NCBI RefSeq assembly: GCF_963583255.1
Contig: NC_084817.1
Location: 9,120,121 to 9,184,120 of the forward strand
Source of the DNA: Pyrus communis
Lineage: Eukaryota; Streptophyta; Magnoliopsida; Rosales; Rosaceae
Direction of reading: 5' to 3'
DNA: 64,000 nt
Below are positions 33,896 through 47,040 of the stretch, one piece after another. Made by a program: the position numbers and the translations under genes. The notes beneath the pieces are model-generated. The model was not told the DNA's origin and did no database searches. It was given only the letters and a program-made list of their open reading frames with translations. Numbering within the stretch: the stretch's first letter is position 1; each line of letters starts with the position of its first letter.

Positions 33896-34076
33896 GGATT
33901 TGGATTCTCTCCTGAGCAGAGGGTCCGAATCCTACTAACCAAGAAACATGGACCGTTGGATCAAAATCCAACGGCTACAATTATTATAATTTTTAAAGGA
34001 TCCCATGTTTGTAATCGTGTCTGTGTTGCTTGGTTAGCAGGATTTGGACCTTCTACTCATGAGAGGATCCAAATCC
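33896..34076. mobile_element. 181-bp MITE with about 48-bp terminal inverted repeats
   Basis: The left arm GGATTTGGATTCTCTCCTGA...CTACTAACCAAG mirrors the right arm CTTGGTTAGCAGGATTTGG...GAGAGGATCCAAATCC. A related fragment (GGATCCGGAGAGAATCCAAATCC) is at about 46361-46383. The target duplication is unclear. Confidence 0.72.
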
Positions 34077-34639
34077 ATAAAATACAACCGTATACAATAA
34101 AATAAATAAAATCATCAACACAGGTCGTCAGATAGAATAATTCAATCAATAAATTAATTTCCAAATCAAACATATATATTCTTTTCTTTTATACAAAGCC
34201 ACTTAAGAATCACCCAATAAAGGGGTGCGTGACGAACACGCGTCCAATGGGGCGCATGAGGGTAAACTAATATTCGGTTGTCAGCCATGTTCTCTGGTAA
34301 AGCAGCGTTGCGTTAGTCAAGCCGCTGATTTCATATGATTTCGGAAAAGCGCAGACCATACAAATTTTTTAAAAACAATTTCCGAAAACAAAAACGAAAC
34401 TGCATTTCTTTTCAAAAAATAAAAGTGCTTGAAGCATAAGCGATGGTAGGGAAGCATCTGGGCCGTTTGTTATGGGATTTGAGCCCACCAGAAGGTGAGG
34501 ACAAGCAGCCCCAACGATTCGGATGGCCTTAAAACGGTTTTTGTGTGTCGTCTCCCTATGATCATTGCCGAAATGACGGACTCAAAAAAACTGAAAAGTC
34601 CTGCCGCCGATTAACCACGAAAAAAGGATGATTTATTAG

Positions 34640-37126
34640 TTTTTATTTATTTTAATTTTATTTTTGAAGAATCGCAACAAAGACGCGAAATCTCTTGATG
34701 CTTTGTTGATGTAATGTAGACGTAATATGTTTTGGCGTTGACTTCGTTGATATATCATGTCTTAGTCGAGTGAATACATGCGGCATAATCTTCATGAATC
34801 GTCGTCAGGACTCAACAATGGATGAAAACAGCAAGTACTTCGAATATGCTCAACAAGAGCTCTCAACCATGTCTCACGTCTTGCAAAGTGAAGTGAGGTA
34901 AGTCTTGGAACAATTCGAAGATTTTGCAACTAAGGTCATATGGACCTCCAAGATATTGCGATATCCTTAATGGTAAAGACATAACCATTCAGGGATCTTC
35001 CTTGTGCAGGTTTGATAAGTAATCATCGTCAACGTAACAAACAAAGCAAGCATCATTCCGAGGATCAAGGGGGTTGGATTCGCTCGGGATGTATTGGGAT
35101 TAGCCGAAATCCATAGTACCTTCGAGGTAACTAAAAACGTCTTTAATACCAATTCATTGGATACGTGTAGGCGCGATGCTGCATCTTTACTAATAGATCA
35201 ACATCGAAGGAGATGTCATATCCAATGCAATGAGCTAAGTACAACAAAGTACAAAGTTGAACTCAGATATGGAGCTTTGGATTCCATAACCTTTTCAAGG
35301 GTCTCATTTGCATATAGTGTATGAAAGATCATAGGTATACTCAAAAGGTAACACCTTTGGGTTGTAGTTCAACTGGTAGACCAAAGTACCGCCAGAACAA
35401 CACTTGAACTTCAAGTCAAGGCATAAACAAGTTTTCACAATATCCTCCATCTCAAATTTCATCTTCAGGTACGAGGAAACTTTTCAAGCTCTTCCAGAGT
35501 CTTAGTGAGATTCATACCATTTGACATAAACTCTAACTCTAGCAATTCAGAATAAGACTTCATAATTTAATAGGCAAGGGCATAATTTATATCCCTACTG
35601 ATCAAATAATCACTTAGACGGGTATACCACATCAGCCAGATTGCTTCAACCGTAAGTGAACTCCTTAAACGAGTTGAGAGGGTGTTCTGTGGTTTGGAAC
35701 TATTTGAACCAGTCTATGTAATTCTTCAGGAACTTACATATGGATCTCTGTATCAATATCCCATATGGAGAAACACTAGCCACATTTCATAATGCTGCAA
35801 TCAATCATAGAGAGTTTGAGAGAAACTTTGCGCCATAAGGTGTGCACTATATCGCACTATTTCATTCATTTCATATGCTTCCTTTCCCACTTGTGACACA
35901 ACAAAGTTACCTTGGCAGTGTAGGAACTACGGGTACAAACACATTTTGGTAAAGAATTAACCAAAATTGTAATTTTGGTTGTCTAATCAGTTATACGTTG
36001 TCACTAATCAACGGAAAACGGTTCGATATTGGCGCTTTTCATTTAAGTTGGTAGCTACCATATAAGTGAAAACATCATCGATGATAATCTCATTCCAATT
36101 CCATTATCTAATCCAAACTAGTATACTAGACCAAGAACTTCAAGTCTCGAGAGTAAATCGAATTAATCTCATGAGATGGAAATGATTTGAGACAGCGATC
36201 AAGTATGGATTCATTTTATTTCGTGACCTTCCTCTTCTAGGGAAGTGAATCCTATGAACCGAGTCATCTATCGTGCTTTAGGCCGAGATAGATTGATTGG
36301 TTTTCCACCAGTGTACTATACCGTATAATAGGGGCAGCAAAACCGTCATTTAGGGGTGGCACATCCTTCGAGGATCTTAACTCGACGTTCATTAAGTACA
36401 TATATCCTTGCAGGCATGTTTGCAACTATTATATGATCTCGTCGCTTTAGCTAGATCAAAGGAATGCGTCTACAGCAACATTCTGAAAGGTAGAGTAGAT
36501 CGCACTTGCTTATCACATTTGTGCGGTAGAGGCATCAAAATGAGACATAGTGGCCAACGTGCACGCAAATACACACCGTTCTACAGGAACCTTTACGTTC
36601 TTATCTCCCCTTAACAGTGGGAAGACTGTCTCATTGAAGTGACAATCTGCAAATAAGTGGTAAAGAGATTGCTTGCAAGGGCTCTAAGGGAGTTAATGTG
36701 AAGGAGAATTGTAATCGACAAAGATTTACATCCTTATATGAGGACCCATATACGTTGCGGCAGTGCAACTTGGCACATGGAATACACACCCAAATGTGTG
36801 AGTATGAAACGTCAAGTTCGTAACCAGTGACTAACTGTAACGTTGAATAGGTTGGGTGGCAATGGGCCTCAAGGCGGACCAACATAGCTGCGTACAAGAT
36901 TGTATAGCCCTAGGTAGAAACCGAAACCTTGGTGCATTCACTAAGGTTCGATTGATCATTTATATTGAGCTTTATGATCACTCAGCGAGGCTGTTTTGGG
37001 TTGAACATGGGAATTCAATGTTCAATTATAAACCCAAAAGATGCGCAAACTTATCGAAAACTTTTGATATAAACTCTCTGACATTATCTAGTCTTCCAGA
37101 CATTATGGGATAATTAGGGTGGTGAA
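34640..37126 (-). mobile_element. Decayed Copia retrotransposon, RT-RNase H part
   Basis: Minus-strand reading in several frames gives Copia pol landmarks in order: SFKEFTYG (for SLYGLKQ), GYKLCPCLLN (for GYTN-PICPCVF), LKMKFEMEDIVKTCLCLDLK (for LK-EFEMKDLGK-KFCLGLQ), ATY-like RRYYGF, then YVDDDYLSNLHK and GYVFTIKDIAISWRS near 34985-34930 (RNase H). Stops and frameshifts are scattered throughout. Neither LTR was identified. Its left continuation is unclear and its right side abuts the LARD-like element. Confidence 0.68.
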
Positions 37127-40100
37127 TGATAGGATTAAAAGCACACCACAAAGTAGCACACAAATGTCCTATTGATTTTCTTTATTAACACTAAGATTTG
37201 TCAATTGTAGCATATGAAAATAAGGGTCTTTCCCGTAGAAGATTGTTTTATCCAACTACTTAAAATGTTACAAAAACTGGGCTGCTGTCCCTACTAGCCA
37301 GGCACCGAAAAATAATTATTAGATCGACTTACACTTATCTAAAGTCTACGAAATTTTATATGCAAACACTAGACACACAGAGCTACACTTACACAAATTT
37401 TTGGGACTTTTGGAGTTGATTTTCTATTTAAATTAAATTGAACAAAAACAGGACAAAAACAGATTTTAAGTAGTTCACAGATTAAGAAAAACGAGTTAGG
37501 GGAATTGCTATCCACCACCAAATAATCATACAAACGTGTTAAGTTTCATTCAAATTCCTTTTATTTTTTGGATGAAGATGCTCAAGTTGGCTCAATGTTA
37601 GAACTCAACCTATTACTCTTTCTTATGTAGTATGTTAAGAGAATGGCGTTTTCAACTTAACTTAGTCCCTAACATGCAATCTAGAATGGTGTGTTCACAG
37701 ATTTAACAAGTAGAAATCATTAAGAACAAACAGAGTTTGTGTCATCACAAGGCATCGTAACTACTGGCGTTGTCTTACTTATCCTAGAAATTGGTTTACA
37801 TGGTAATCGCAATTAACAAGTACTACTCTAGAACATATGTAGGTCATCATTCGACAAGGGCAGGCACACACATATTCATAGCATTAGAATCCTAGATATG
37901 CTTACTAAGTATGCATCCGTAGAAAACACATAAAGAATTCATCAATGAGACAAGTAGTGAACCAATTTTCATCCATTCATAAAAGAAATTCAAACAAAAT
38001 GTCATAACAAACTTGCAATCATATTCGGGGCTTCAAACAGCCCCTAACTACTAAAAATTTAGTTACACAATCCTTAAATTAAAACAAAAGATAGACATGG
38101 GTTTGAGAAAATAAAACCGAAAGAAATCGACTGAGGCTTCCTCTTTCCTTCCTTCCCCAACGCTACTTTTAAACCAATTCTTGCTACGTCATTTTCTTCT
38201 CCTTAATCCACCCACAAATAGCCATTTAGTTATGACAATAAGTGAGAGGAAATGGTGAAACAATTGTAACTCCTTGGGTAACCTTTATGCCAATAACTCC
38301 ATCTTAATCCTCATCTTTAATTCCATTTCCTCTAATATTTGAATAGGTGTCAGCTGGCTTGTTCGTGGCTGCATCAGTTTTGGCTGCTAGTTTTGTTGGA
38401 TTTATTGCTTTCAATGCTTTCTTGTCAGTTACAAACTGCTCAGCCTCTTGGAAACCTTTCAGTGTTAAAACGGCCATAACTTCTTCTAGAAAAATGATAT
38501 TAACAATCCGTGAAATGCTCCAGAAAATAGACATTCGTAGCTTTCCAAAAATAAAAGGCACATTCTCTAATTCATTCTGAGCTGTCTGCAATTTGCTTCC
38601 AAAGTCAGCTGACCTGCACAGGCAGTTTTGACGAATTTGTTACTTAAAATCCCACTTGTGCTATTTTTCTTTTCTTTGCTTGACAAATCCTACAAAACAC
38701 AAGAACAAAGTAAATTGCTCAAAAATATAAGGAACTAACTAAGAAAAGACAAGTGAATTTTATGTAAAATTTATATAAATATGAGCTTATCAAATATCCC
38801 CACACTTAGCTTTTGCTAGTCCTCAAGCAAAACAAAGAAAACATGAAAAACATTAGCTTCCCCCTATGCAACCCTCATAGAATTTCATTCAAGAAAACAA
38901 ATCATCAAGAACCTTAACTAGCACCAAACAAGCTAATCCAAGCTCATCTTCCTTATTCAAATGTTAACATCGACCTTTTAATCATCCTTGAAGTGTAGTG
39001 TGTGTAATAGCCATGCTAATGCAATTTCAAGTTTTGTTTTAAAACACCACATGCAAACTAGTGACCTTCTCATAGGACATACACTCAATCACACATATGT
39101 TTAGTCTAACGTGTTTCGCTCAAAGAATCAAATGTGAAAGATTTACCATAAGCTTGCATAAAGATCTCATCTCCACAATCATAATTGCAAAACTAAAATC
39201 AAGAGGACTTTTATTGGATATAATGAGGCTTAGGGAGAGGGTTATAGAAATGAAAGGATAGGTAAACACAAGTTCCAAGCTACATTGCAAGCAATTCTCT
39301 TGTTGAGAATTATAAGAACTCAAGCTCTCCAACCACTCTACTAATACCTCCAATCACACCCCTAAACTTTTTATTTGCTTTGTATGCAATTTTTCTTTTC
39401 TTCTTCTTTTTTTATTTTTTTTAATTTTATTATTTTATTATTTTTTTTTTGAACCAATTTTCGCACATAACTAAATACAAACATGAAATACCCCCACACT
39501 TATTCTTTTGCCAAACTCCTTCAAAGTACTTCACAAACATTTCTCATAAGACAATCTCACATTGCTCACTAGCTAGCTTGGAAAGGGTAAGGAAAAATGT
39601 TTAAGGTATAAGGGTAGACATATCCGGTGATAAGAAATAAAAGGCTCAACATATACGGCTCAAATTGGCAATCTAATGATATCATTTTTCTTTAGGAAAC
39701 ATGCTTATTTGGGCCATGGTGATAAACCTAATGCCTCTATCCTTTTCAAGTTCATGCAATCAATGACAAACATTTCGAAAGATCATTATGCAAGTTCTAG
39801 AGATGTAAGTCACATAAGTTCATCACACATGAAAGAATAGGAGTGTATGAAAAATGCACACTTTCAATAGGCTCAAAAACTCACATAGGTTGTATATGGT
39901 CACTATGTTCACATACGAAGCTTTAAGTCATGCTTTAGTTTCACATCAATAAGGCTATGTGCTTTTGGTTTTTCAAAGATGATTAAACATGTACAAGGCT
40001 AAAAAGAGAATAAGGAATTTCACACTATACAGGCTTTCTAAGTTCTTGATCACCGTGGTTCAAATTCAATCCAATTATATCATTGGGTCGGGAAATTAAC

Positions 40101-41337
40101 AAAAATCTAATTCAAAACAATAAAGAAAATAAGACTATATTTTTGGATTTTCAAATTTTCAGAATTTTCTCTTTTTTTGGGTTTTTTTTTTAGAGTTAAC
40201 AAAACTAATTAAGAAAACAAAAAGCAACAACAAGGAAACAAATGAAACCAGTTCTTAGTCAAAGGGATGAAAGTTTTCAATTTGGTCGTTTTTTCAATCA
40301 TTACCCCCAAACTTAAACTGGACATTGTCTCCAATGTCAGAAAAACACAATAATGAATAAAATAAAAATAAAATAAAATAGTAAGAAACAAAATAAAGCA
40401 TTTGGACTGAAAACTTCCCCAATGTGCAGTAAAATCCAACGATGACCCCCAAACTTCAATTCTGCAATAAACTCCAAGGGTGGACATAACCAAATATTCC
40501 TACAAAGAAAATAAATAATTTAGTTTAGCACGCAAGAAAACTTAGAAAAAGCAAATGAAAAATTGAAAATGACATAAAAAGACAATGAATAGAAATATTG
40601 GGTTGCCTCCCAACAAGTGTTTGCTTTAACGTCCGCAGCCAGACAGTACCAAGAGTAATCATCCAAGGGGAGTTGGTTCTCGAAGCTTTTGAAGTGTTTG
40701 TTCAAGCTCAGGATCGTAGGAAGCTAGGTCAACCCTCTTGGACCTTTGAGTATGCATATACTACAAAGAGTACCTGAAATAAAAACAAAAACAAAAACAC
40801 TAATTAGACAAGAAAAGAACACAATAGAAAAATAAGTAATTAGAAATAACAATCCCCGGCAACGGCTCCAAAAATTTGATAGGATTAAAAGCACACCACA
40901 AAGTAGCACACAAATGTCCTATTGATTTTCCTTATTAACATTAAGATTTGTCAATTGTAGCATATGAAAATAAGGGTCTTTCCTGCAGAAGATTGTTTTA
41001 TCTAACTACTTAAAATGTCACAAAAACTGGGATGTTGTCCCTACTAGCCAACCACCAAAAAATAATTATTAGACCGACTTACACTTATCTAGAGTGTTCG
41101 AAATTTTATATGCAAACACTAGACACACAGAGCTACACTCACACAAATTTCTGGGACTTTTGGAGTTGATTTTCTTTTTAAATTAAATCGAACAAAAACA
41201 AATTTTAAGTAGTTCGCAGATTAAGAAAAACGAGTTAGGGGATTTGCTATCCACCACCAAATAATCATACAAACATGTTAAGTTTCATTCAAATTCCTTT
41301 TATTTTTGGATGAAGATGCTCAAGTTGGCTCAATGTT
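37127..41337 (-). mobile_element. LARD-like non-coding LTR element
   Basis: Minus-oriented. A complete 3' LTR at 37127-38793 runs (minus strand) from TGATAAGCTCATATTTAT to TTTTAATCCTATCA. The internal region 38794-40876 has no gag or pol, but has the CCCCACACTTAGC and TTGGGTTGCCTCCCAACAAG motifs common in such elements. The 5' LTR keeps only its last 461 bases (40877-41337), nearly identical to 37127-37594, and is then cut off. The primer-binding site is next to it. A large retrotransposon derivative relying on proteins from another element is the likely nature. The loss of the 5' LTR start explains the lack of a target duplication. Confidence 0.72.
40853..40870 (-). other. Primer-binding site, tRNA-Asp type
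   Basis: On the minus strand TGGAGCCGTTGCCGGGGA lies six bases after the LTR end. It differs by one base from the complement of the plant tRNA-Asp 3' end (TGGCGCCGTTGCCGGGGA), the usual primer of many gypsy-type and LARD elements. This fixes the orientation of the element. Confidence 0.75.
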
Positions 41338-41379
41338 TTGATTATCTAAAAAAATGTGCGTATCATTGTTTCTTCATAA

Positions 41380-41720
41380 CTTTAGCCTAAAGAAGGTGGG
41401 AAAATTGCACTGTACAAATGAACAGTGTTTTGAACCACATTTCAGTTTATTTACAAGCTTGCCACTATGGTTGGGCTGTGTTTGCTAGGCTTACCTAAGT
41501 TGTTGATGAGGCCAGTCCTTTGGGTATTCAAATGACAGGAATACCCATCTAGGGTTAAGATCGGACAGCCCGGATTAAGCATTTAGAGGGTACTTTTGTC
41601 ATCTTAATTGTCAAGATTGATTGGCATCGATGGTGAAGGGATTGTAAGGCAGACAGGAGGCCATTCTCAGTTGCTGCTACTCTTCGCAAACCCTAATTTC
41701 TTCGTATCGTTCCTACAGGA
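41380..41720 (+). repeat. Second copy of the 29237-29594 block
   Basis: Shares AAAATTGCACTGTA, GAACAGTGTTTTG, CATTTCAGTTTATTTACAAG, CATCTAGGGTTAAGATCGGAC and CGCAAACCCTAATTTCTTCG, in the same order and spacing as 29250-29590. Here it is not followed by the eIF3e exon. It is probably the left end of another member of the same capture-type family, or a fragment of it. Confidence 0.75.
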
Positions 41721-42019
41721 ATGTTTTTATTCCAAGTTTTCATTAAGGAGTTATGTTAGGGACGATGCCAGGATTTAATTTCGGGTAGGGCTACAACTCA
41801 AAAGAATTATTTTTTTATTTCCAGCAGCATTTAAACCAAAAAATTAAATCTATAGAGCAACTCCTAACAATAAATTAAACTTGACAACAACTTAGTTTTA
41901 ATCAATGTTTTAAAATGCGGGTGAAAAGCAATGCGTTTAATGTCTTGTAAGGTGAGGCCCAACTCTTGACGCATTTAAGCGTAAGCCTTTGAGTATTGAA
42001 TAAAAATAAATATATACAA
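41721..42019. other. Intergenic, nothing recognised
   Basis: AT-rich DNA between the duplicated block and the Copia LTR. No gene, repeat copy or RNA was identified. Confidence 0.5.
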
Positions 42020-45000
42020 AACAATGAAAATGAATAACTTCTTGTAATTCACAGGTCATTCATTGTGGATGGCCACCTATCCCACTACTAATTCATTGTT
42101 CATCCCACCACAACTTTGTCTATAAAATGGATGAGAAGAAGGAGAGCATATATGCACAGAGAGACTCATGGCAGAGATAGGAAGAAAGAGGAAGAGAAAG
42201 AGAGATGAAGAAGAGAGGAGAGAATAGAGAGAATTATTTTTGTACTCCTATTATTCCAGATTATAAATGAAAGCATCACTGCTGCTCCAAGGACGTACTC
42301 CAGTCACACTGACTGTAGAGGAACCTTGTAAATTTTGTGTCTTATTTCATTTATTCCACTGCACACACCATCAATTTTACAACACATTATCAGCACGAGA
42401 AGCTCTCATGTCAGTGGAAAGCATAACACCACAAATCCTGTTCATCTCTGTAGCCTGGAATCTCACAAATAAGAAAATATTTTCATTTCATCTTAAAATC
42501 TTCGTACTACCGATTTTCCTGAAGCAAATATATATATGTTGTATGACTGTATATCATCCTTTGCAGAAGCCAAAGAGTACAGACTCAAAATTCGTAGAGA
42601 ATCTGACAGCCATGTAAACAGCCTCAGAACTTCAACTTGCAGACCTCTGATTGAAATACTTTCTTCTTCAAAGTTGTTCGTCCGCCCAATACCTACCACA
42701 TATCAAATTTACAGTGCAATCATCCCAGATGACTGAAATACCAAACCAGTTTCCAATTTCCGCAGAAAATTAGACAGGCACCTTATGAGTACCAAAACTC
42801 CATTTCGGTAGCTCAGATCGAAATTGTTTCTTCACAAAAGTTGTTTGGTATCCTCTTATCCATATCATACTAAACTTTGAGCTGAATCTAATGGTTTGAT
42901 CTTCTCATAAGTTGCAGACACTCTTGACTTCAAAACTTATGGGAACCGTTTCGACTTTTTCGAAATTCATTGGAGGAGGAACACCAATTGGAACTTATTG
43001 TTACTATTACTTTCTGAGTAACTAAAATGACTTAAGAACTGTGAAATAATAACAAAAATAAAAGTGATGATACAAAAGAAAGTGGTAGACCAAGATAGAA
43101 AAAAAAAAAGGAAAAAGCAAAAGATGGGGACTTAATCATTGCATTTTTCTGTTCTGGCATATTTATGTGAATGGTGCTGGTTTAAAGCCCTATCACAAGT
43201 TTCATTTATTTACAATGGGTAGAATTATTACCTTTTGCTTTAAGGCTTTGATATTTATGTGAATGGTGCTGAATCAAAGCCCTTGTCACAAGCTTTTTTT
43301 ACTTGAAAGAAATTTATTTACCATGGCTAGAATTACCGCCTACTGCTTTAATTCATTTATTGTACTTCTTTTTGTTACGATGAGTACATACCGAACCTGA
43401 AGTTCCTTGATCAGATAAGCACCTGAAGTTTCTTGATCCTCATCACATAAAATGATTAGACCCGAAGTTCCATCATGCAAAAAGATCAGGAATGAAGTCC
43501 TTAGATCCTCAAGATCGGACGTGAAGTTCCTTGATAAGTACCTTAAGTTTGAAGAGCCGAAATGCCATAACTTAATTGTAATAAAGGCCATGAGAGTCCC
43601 AATCCATAGGCTATTAAATAAGGACTAGAAGTTCCTTGATGTATGTAAATGATGATATAATACATATTTGCCGCAGAGTTTACTCTCAAAGTTTTAATGA
43701 TTATTACATGTCAAGGGCATTGATGTTGAATGTCATGTTCCTCATGTCCATACCCAAAAATGGTTTAGCAGAAGCATTTATTAAGCAGATGAAATTGATT
43801 ACTCGCGCCCTGCTCATGAAAAAGAAATTGTAAGTTGGGTACATATCATTTTACATAATTCATTATTAAGTTTGGTTGAGATCAGTTACCAACCATCAAT
43901 ATTTCTCAGTACAACTCGTGTTTGGGCACTAACCAAACATTACACATGTACGAGTTTTTGGTTTTGTCATCTATGTGCCTATTGCACTACCACAATGTAC
44001 TAAAATAAGGCCTGAAAGCAAACTGGGAATTTATGTTGAATTTGATTCACCATCTATAATTAAACATTTTGAACCCTTGACTGGGGATATGTTTACCGCA
44101 CGGTTTGTAGACTATGATTTTGATAAGACAGTTTCCCCGCTGTTAAGGGAGAAAATAACATCGTTCCAGAAGAATGATGAGAAAAGACCGTTCTAGAAGA
44201 ACGAAGAGAATTTATCTTATTTTGATTCATGAAGCAATCAATATGAAAATGAAGTAAGAATAACTGAATGATGCAACGATGTGCCAATCAAATGCCAGAT
44301 GCATTTAATGATGCAACGAAAGTGATGAAATCACATATACTTACTCGAAATGTGCTTACAAGAATTGATGTCCCTGTTAGACAAAATAATGAGGCAGTAA
44401 ATGAGTTATCTGTTGCACGCCTGAAGCGTGGCAGACCTTCAAACTCAAAAGGTTTAGTCATTTAAAAGAAGAAGAATATGGCACTACTGAACTATTGCAT
44501 TCTCGAAGCATAACTGTTGCATGCCAGAAGCATAACAGTTGTCACATGGATATACGTCCCAGAAAAGGACAATCCGTGGACATGGGAATGTTGATGTCTC
44601 ATGAATGAAGCATGATAGACGTATAGAATCCAATGACTCAACTCCCAGAAGTGGAGATTAAAATTCAAGCTCTATAATGCTCAAGAGGAGGTTATGAGCC
44701 GCATTCTCTAAATTACGACTATCCTGAAAGAGATAGTGTAATGCCCTTGAAGAGGCAATGGATATCCAAAAGAAATAAAAAGCTCTTTATGCATATGCAT
44801 GCACATAAGAATATGGGATCTCAGATTGATAATAACCAATGGTAATTTTGGTTTTTATAAGTAGCTACTAAATTCATCAATGAGCTGTGTTGATATTGAG
44901 TCCTATTTTTTATTTTTTCCCTCAACAAAAATTATTGGCTAAAAAATGGAGAAAGGCAATTCCATTTGAACCAAGAAGGTTACATATGGGCATTTGTAAT

Positions 45001-45930
45001 ACAATGAAATACACTCACATGATATGACACAAGGTTGTAAACGAGTTCATATGAATGGAGAATTATATATGAAAGGTTGTGAGTCGCCCACATCATATCT
45101 CCATAAGTAAATCCCTCAAGTATACATGGGAGCAAATTGCTCTGTATAAATTCCAAAGGAGAATGTGTCATGAAATGTAGAAAATCCCTAAAGGATTCAA
45201 ATTGCTTGAAGTAAGCCCTTGAAGGGTAAAACATAAATTATGTACTCAATACCAATGGATGGTATAAAATGCCTTAGTGAGTACTATCATTATGATATTG
45301 TTGCAACATACTAAAATCTCTTACAAGAATTGATGACATTAAATTGAAACTCCTGAAGAGTCTAGAAAAATTATAAAGTGTTGAGAGAAATATTGTCTTG
45401 AACTGCAAATCGAACAATCTACCAACACGAATCTTATCCATAATGTTTATGATATTAAAGAACCATATGGCTTGAAGATTATGAGTTAAATACTCAAATG
45501 ATGTTGACACTAAGAATGACCATTTATCTTCATGAGGGTAAAGATAAATTGATATTTGGTCTAGAAGTACCACATCTTAGTGAAGTATATGCTTTATTGT
45601 ATTTGGCACAATACATTGAATGAAATAAAACTTATCCATTAATATCTCTGAGAAATTACAAATATGTGCATATACATGAGTTAAAACAAATAAACAGGAT
45701 GGAGCCTTCACAAAGGTTGCTCATGTAAAGTCTCAGTACTCAGCAGTACCCCATAAGGGGGAGACACTGGAGATTGATCATGTGACACCTCATTACTTGG
45801 CAAAACACAAGAAGGGGAAGGTATCAATTGCCTTCAGAATCTAGCAATGAACCTCTGGTGATCACTTTGAAGGCATCAATTGCCTTCGGATTCCAGCAGC
45901 TGGTCAAGCTTTCTTTTCATGTTCGTTGGG
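42020..45930 (+). mobile_element. Decayed Copia retrotransposon, forward
   Basis: A probable 5' LTR (about 42020-42383) has a TATAAAATGGATGAG promoter at 42119, purine-rich transcribed sequence and an end TTTTACAACA followed by TTATCAGCACGAG, a junction typical of Copia elements. The gag region (42384-43330) is unreadable. Integrase appears at about 43670-43835 (EFTLKSFNDYYMSRAL, then NGLAEAFIKQMKLITRALLM), followed by VPIALPQCTKIRPESKLGIY, VEFDSPSIIKHFEPLTGDMF at 43975-44160 and a linker (about 44270-44460). An RT piece near 45540-45620 reads LEVPHLSEVYALLYLAQ. Frames are broken repeatedly. No 3' LTR was found before the Cassandra-like LTR. Confidence 0.72.
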
Positions 45931-45934
45931 AGTG

Positions 45935-46191
45935 ATCTTTATATGTATATTCTCATCTCTACCTAGCATGAGGCCTTTTGGGAGCTCATTGGCTTTGAGT
46001 TCCGTAGGAACTCCGAAGTTAAGCGAGTTCGCGCGAGAAGCAATTCCATGATTGGTGACCCACTGGGAATTTCTCGTGTGAGTTCCTAGAAACAAAACCG
46101 TGAGGGCATGGTTGGGGCCCAAAACTGATAATATCGTGCTACGGCGGAATCGAGCCTAAGATGTAATGGGACTCCAAACCGGGATGTGACA
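45935..46191 (+). mobile_element. Cassandra-type TRIM LTR with 5S rRNA-like core
   Basis: Positions about 45990-46089 resemble 5S rRNA: GGAACTCCGAAGTTAAGCGA, then GGTGACCCACTGGGAA. This is followed by AAACAAAACCGTGAGGGC, GGGGCCCAAA, ATATCGTGCTACGGCGG and the end GGGATGTGACA. LTRs of Cassandra, a terminal-repeat retrotransposon in miniature, carry such a 5S-derived RNA polymerase III promoter. The 5' end of the LTR and a second LTR were not found, so it is a truncated or solo copy. It is not a 5S rRNA gene: the 5' third does not match and there is no array. Confidence 0.75.
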
Positions 46192-46360
46192 GATGATACA
46201 TTATTTAATTTATAATTTTAATATATAAATTTAATCTTCCTAACTTTATTCTCAATGGATTTGGGACTCCAATCTCGTTTTGCGTAAAAAGCATTTAATT
46301 ATGGTCGCACGATTTTTGATGAACGGTCATTGTGTCTTGATCTCTGGAATTCCCAGAAAG

Positions 46361-46383
46361 GGGATCCGGAGAGAATCCAAATC
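46361..46383. repeat. MITE fragment
   Basis: A single arm matching the terminal repeat of the MITE at 33896-34076 (GGAGAGAATCCAAATCC). The other arm is missing. Confidence 0.5.
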
Positions 46384-46439
46384 CATTCTCAATTTAAACT
46401 CAATGTTTTTCTTCGATTAAAAAAAAATCCAATGCTAAT

Positions 46440-47040
46440 AGAAGTGCAGATTTCGGTTGGAGGAGCAGAAGTAGTGGGAACACAGGGAAGTTATTGATTA
46501 GGTCAAAGTTGCCGGACGCATCCGGACACATATAACGCGTTGCATTTTCCAACTTTAAGTTTTTGGCATAAAAAGCAAAAGTCACTGACATCCCATGTGA
46601 AAAAAGTTGACGAGAGATATCTGAACACTCTAAACTAGTACTGTAGTAGCAAAGCAAAACTAGCTCATCCCCTCAATCCAAACTATTTCTTCCTTTTTAT
46701 TTCTTTTCTGATTTGCGGACTTATTTCTTAAGGGTTTTGCCATCACTCACTTTTTTTATTTTTCACAAATTGCTCTTAATTTTTACTATTTGATCAAATG
46801 AATTTAATATAATAAGATTATATAAATTAACAAAATAGTGTATAAAAAAATAAATAATATGTGTCAATAGTGCCATCCTTTTGAAAAATAATAATCATAT
46901 CTGAACTAAATTTATTAGAGTCCAAAAAGAAGTCTGACGGTTGAATTATGTTTCCCTCAAAGACTTAATTACTTAGCTAAATCATAAAGACCAAACCACT
47001 CTACAGTCATGGATCACATTTTCCCTCCCTCGTGGCTCGA
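46440..47040 (+). repeat. Degenerate CNL promoter copy without a gene
   Basis: 46525-46690 repeats the CNL upstream boxes: CGCGTTGCATTTTCC, TCCCATGTGAAAAAAGTTGA with TTGAC at 46607-46611, and CAAAACTAGCTCATCCCC. 46690-46740 and 46965-47035 match 49600-49645 and 49766-49830 upstream of CNL2. No CNL coding sequence follows. This is a relic of another module start. Confidence 0.7.

Larger units (their letters stand above)
32770..34640. other. Intergenic DNA, no gene
   Basis: AT-rich sequence with no coding signal or RNA gene that I can recognise. It contains the two MITE-like foldbacks listed separately, and the 34200-34620 stretch is of unknown origin. Confidence 0.5.

Noticed and set aside
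45990..46089. A genuine 5S rRNA gene
   Set aside because: Only the central and 3' parts resemble 5S rRNA, it is a single copy, and it is flanked by Cassandra-type LTR sequence.
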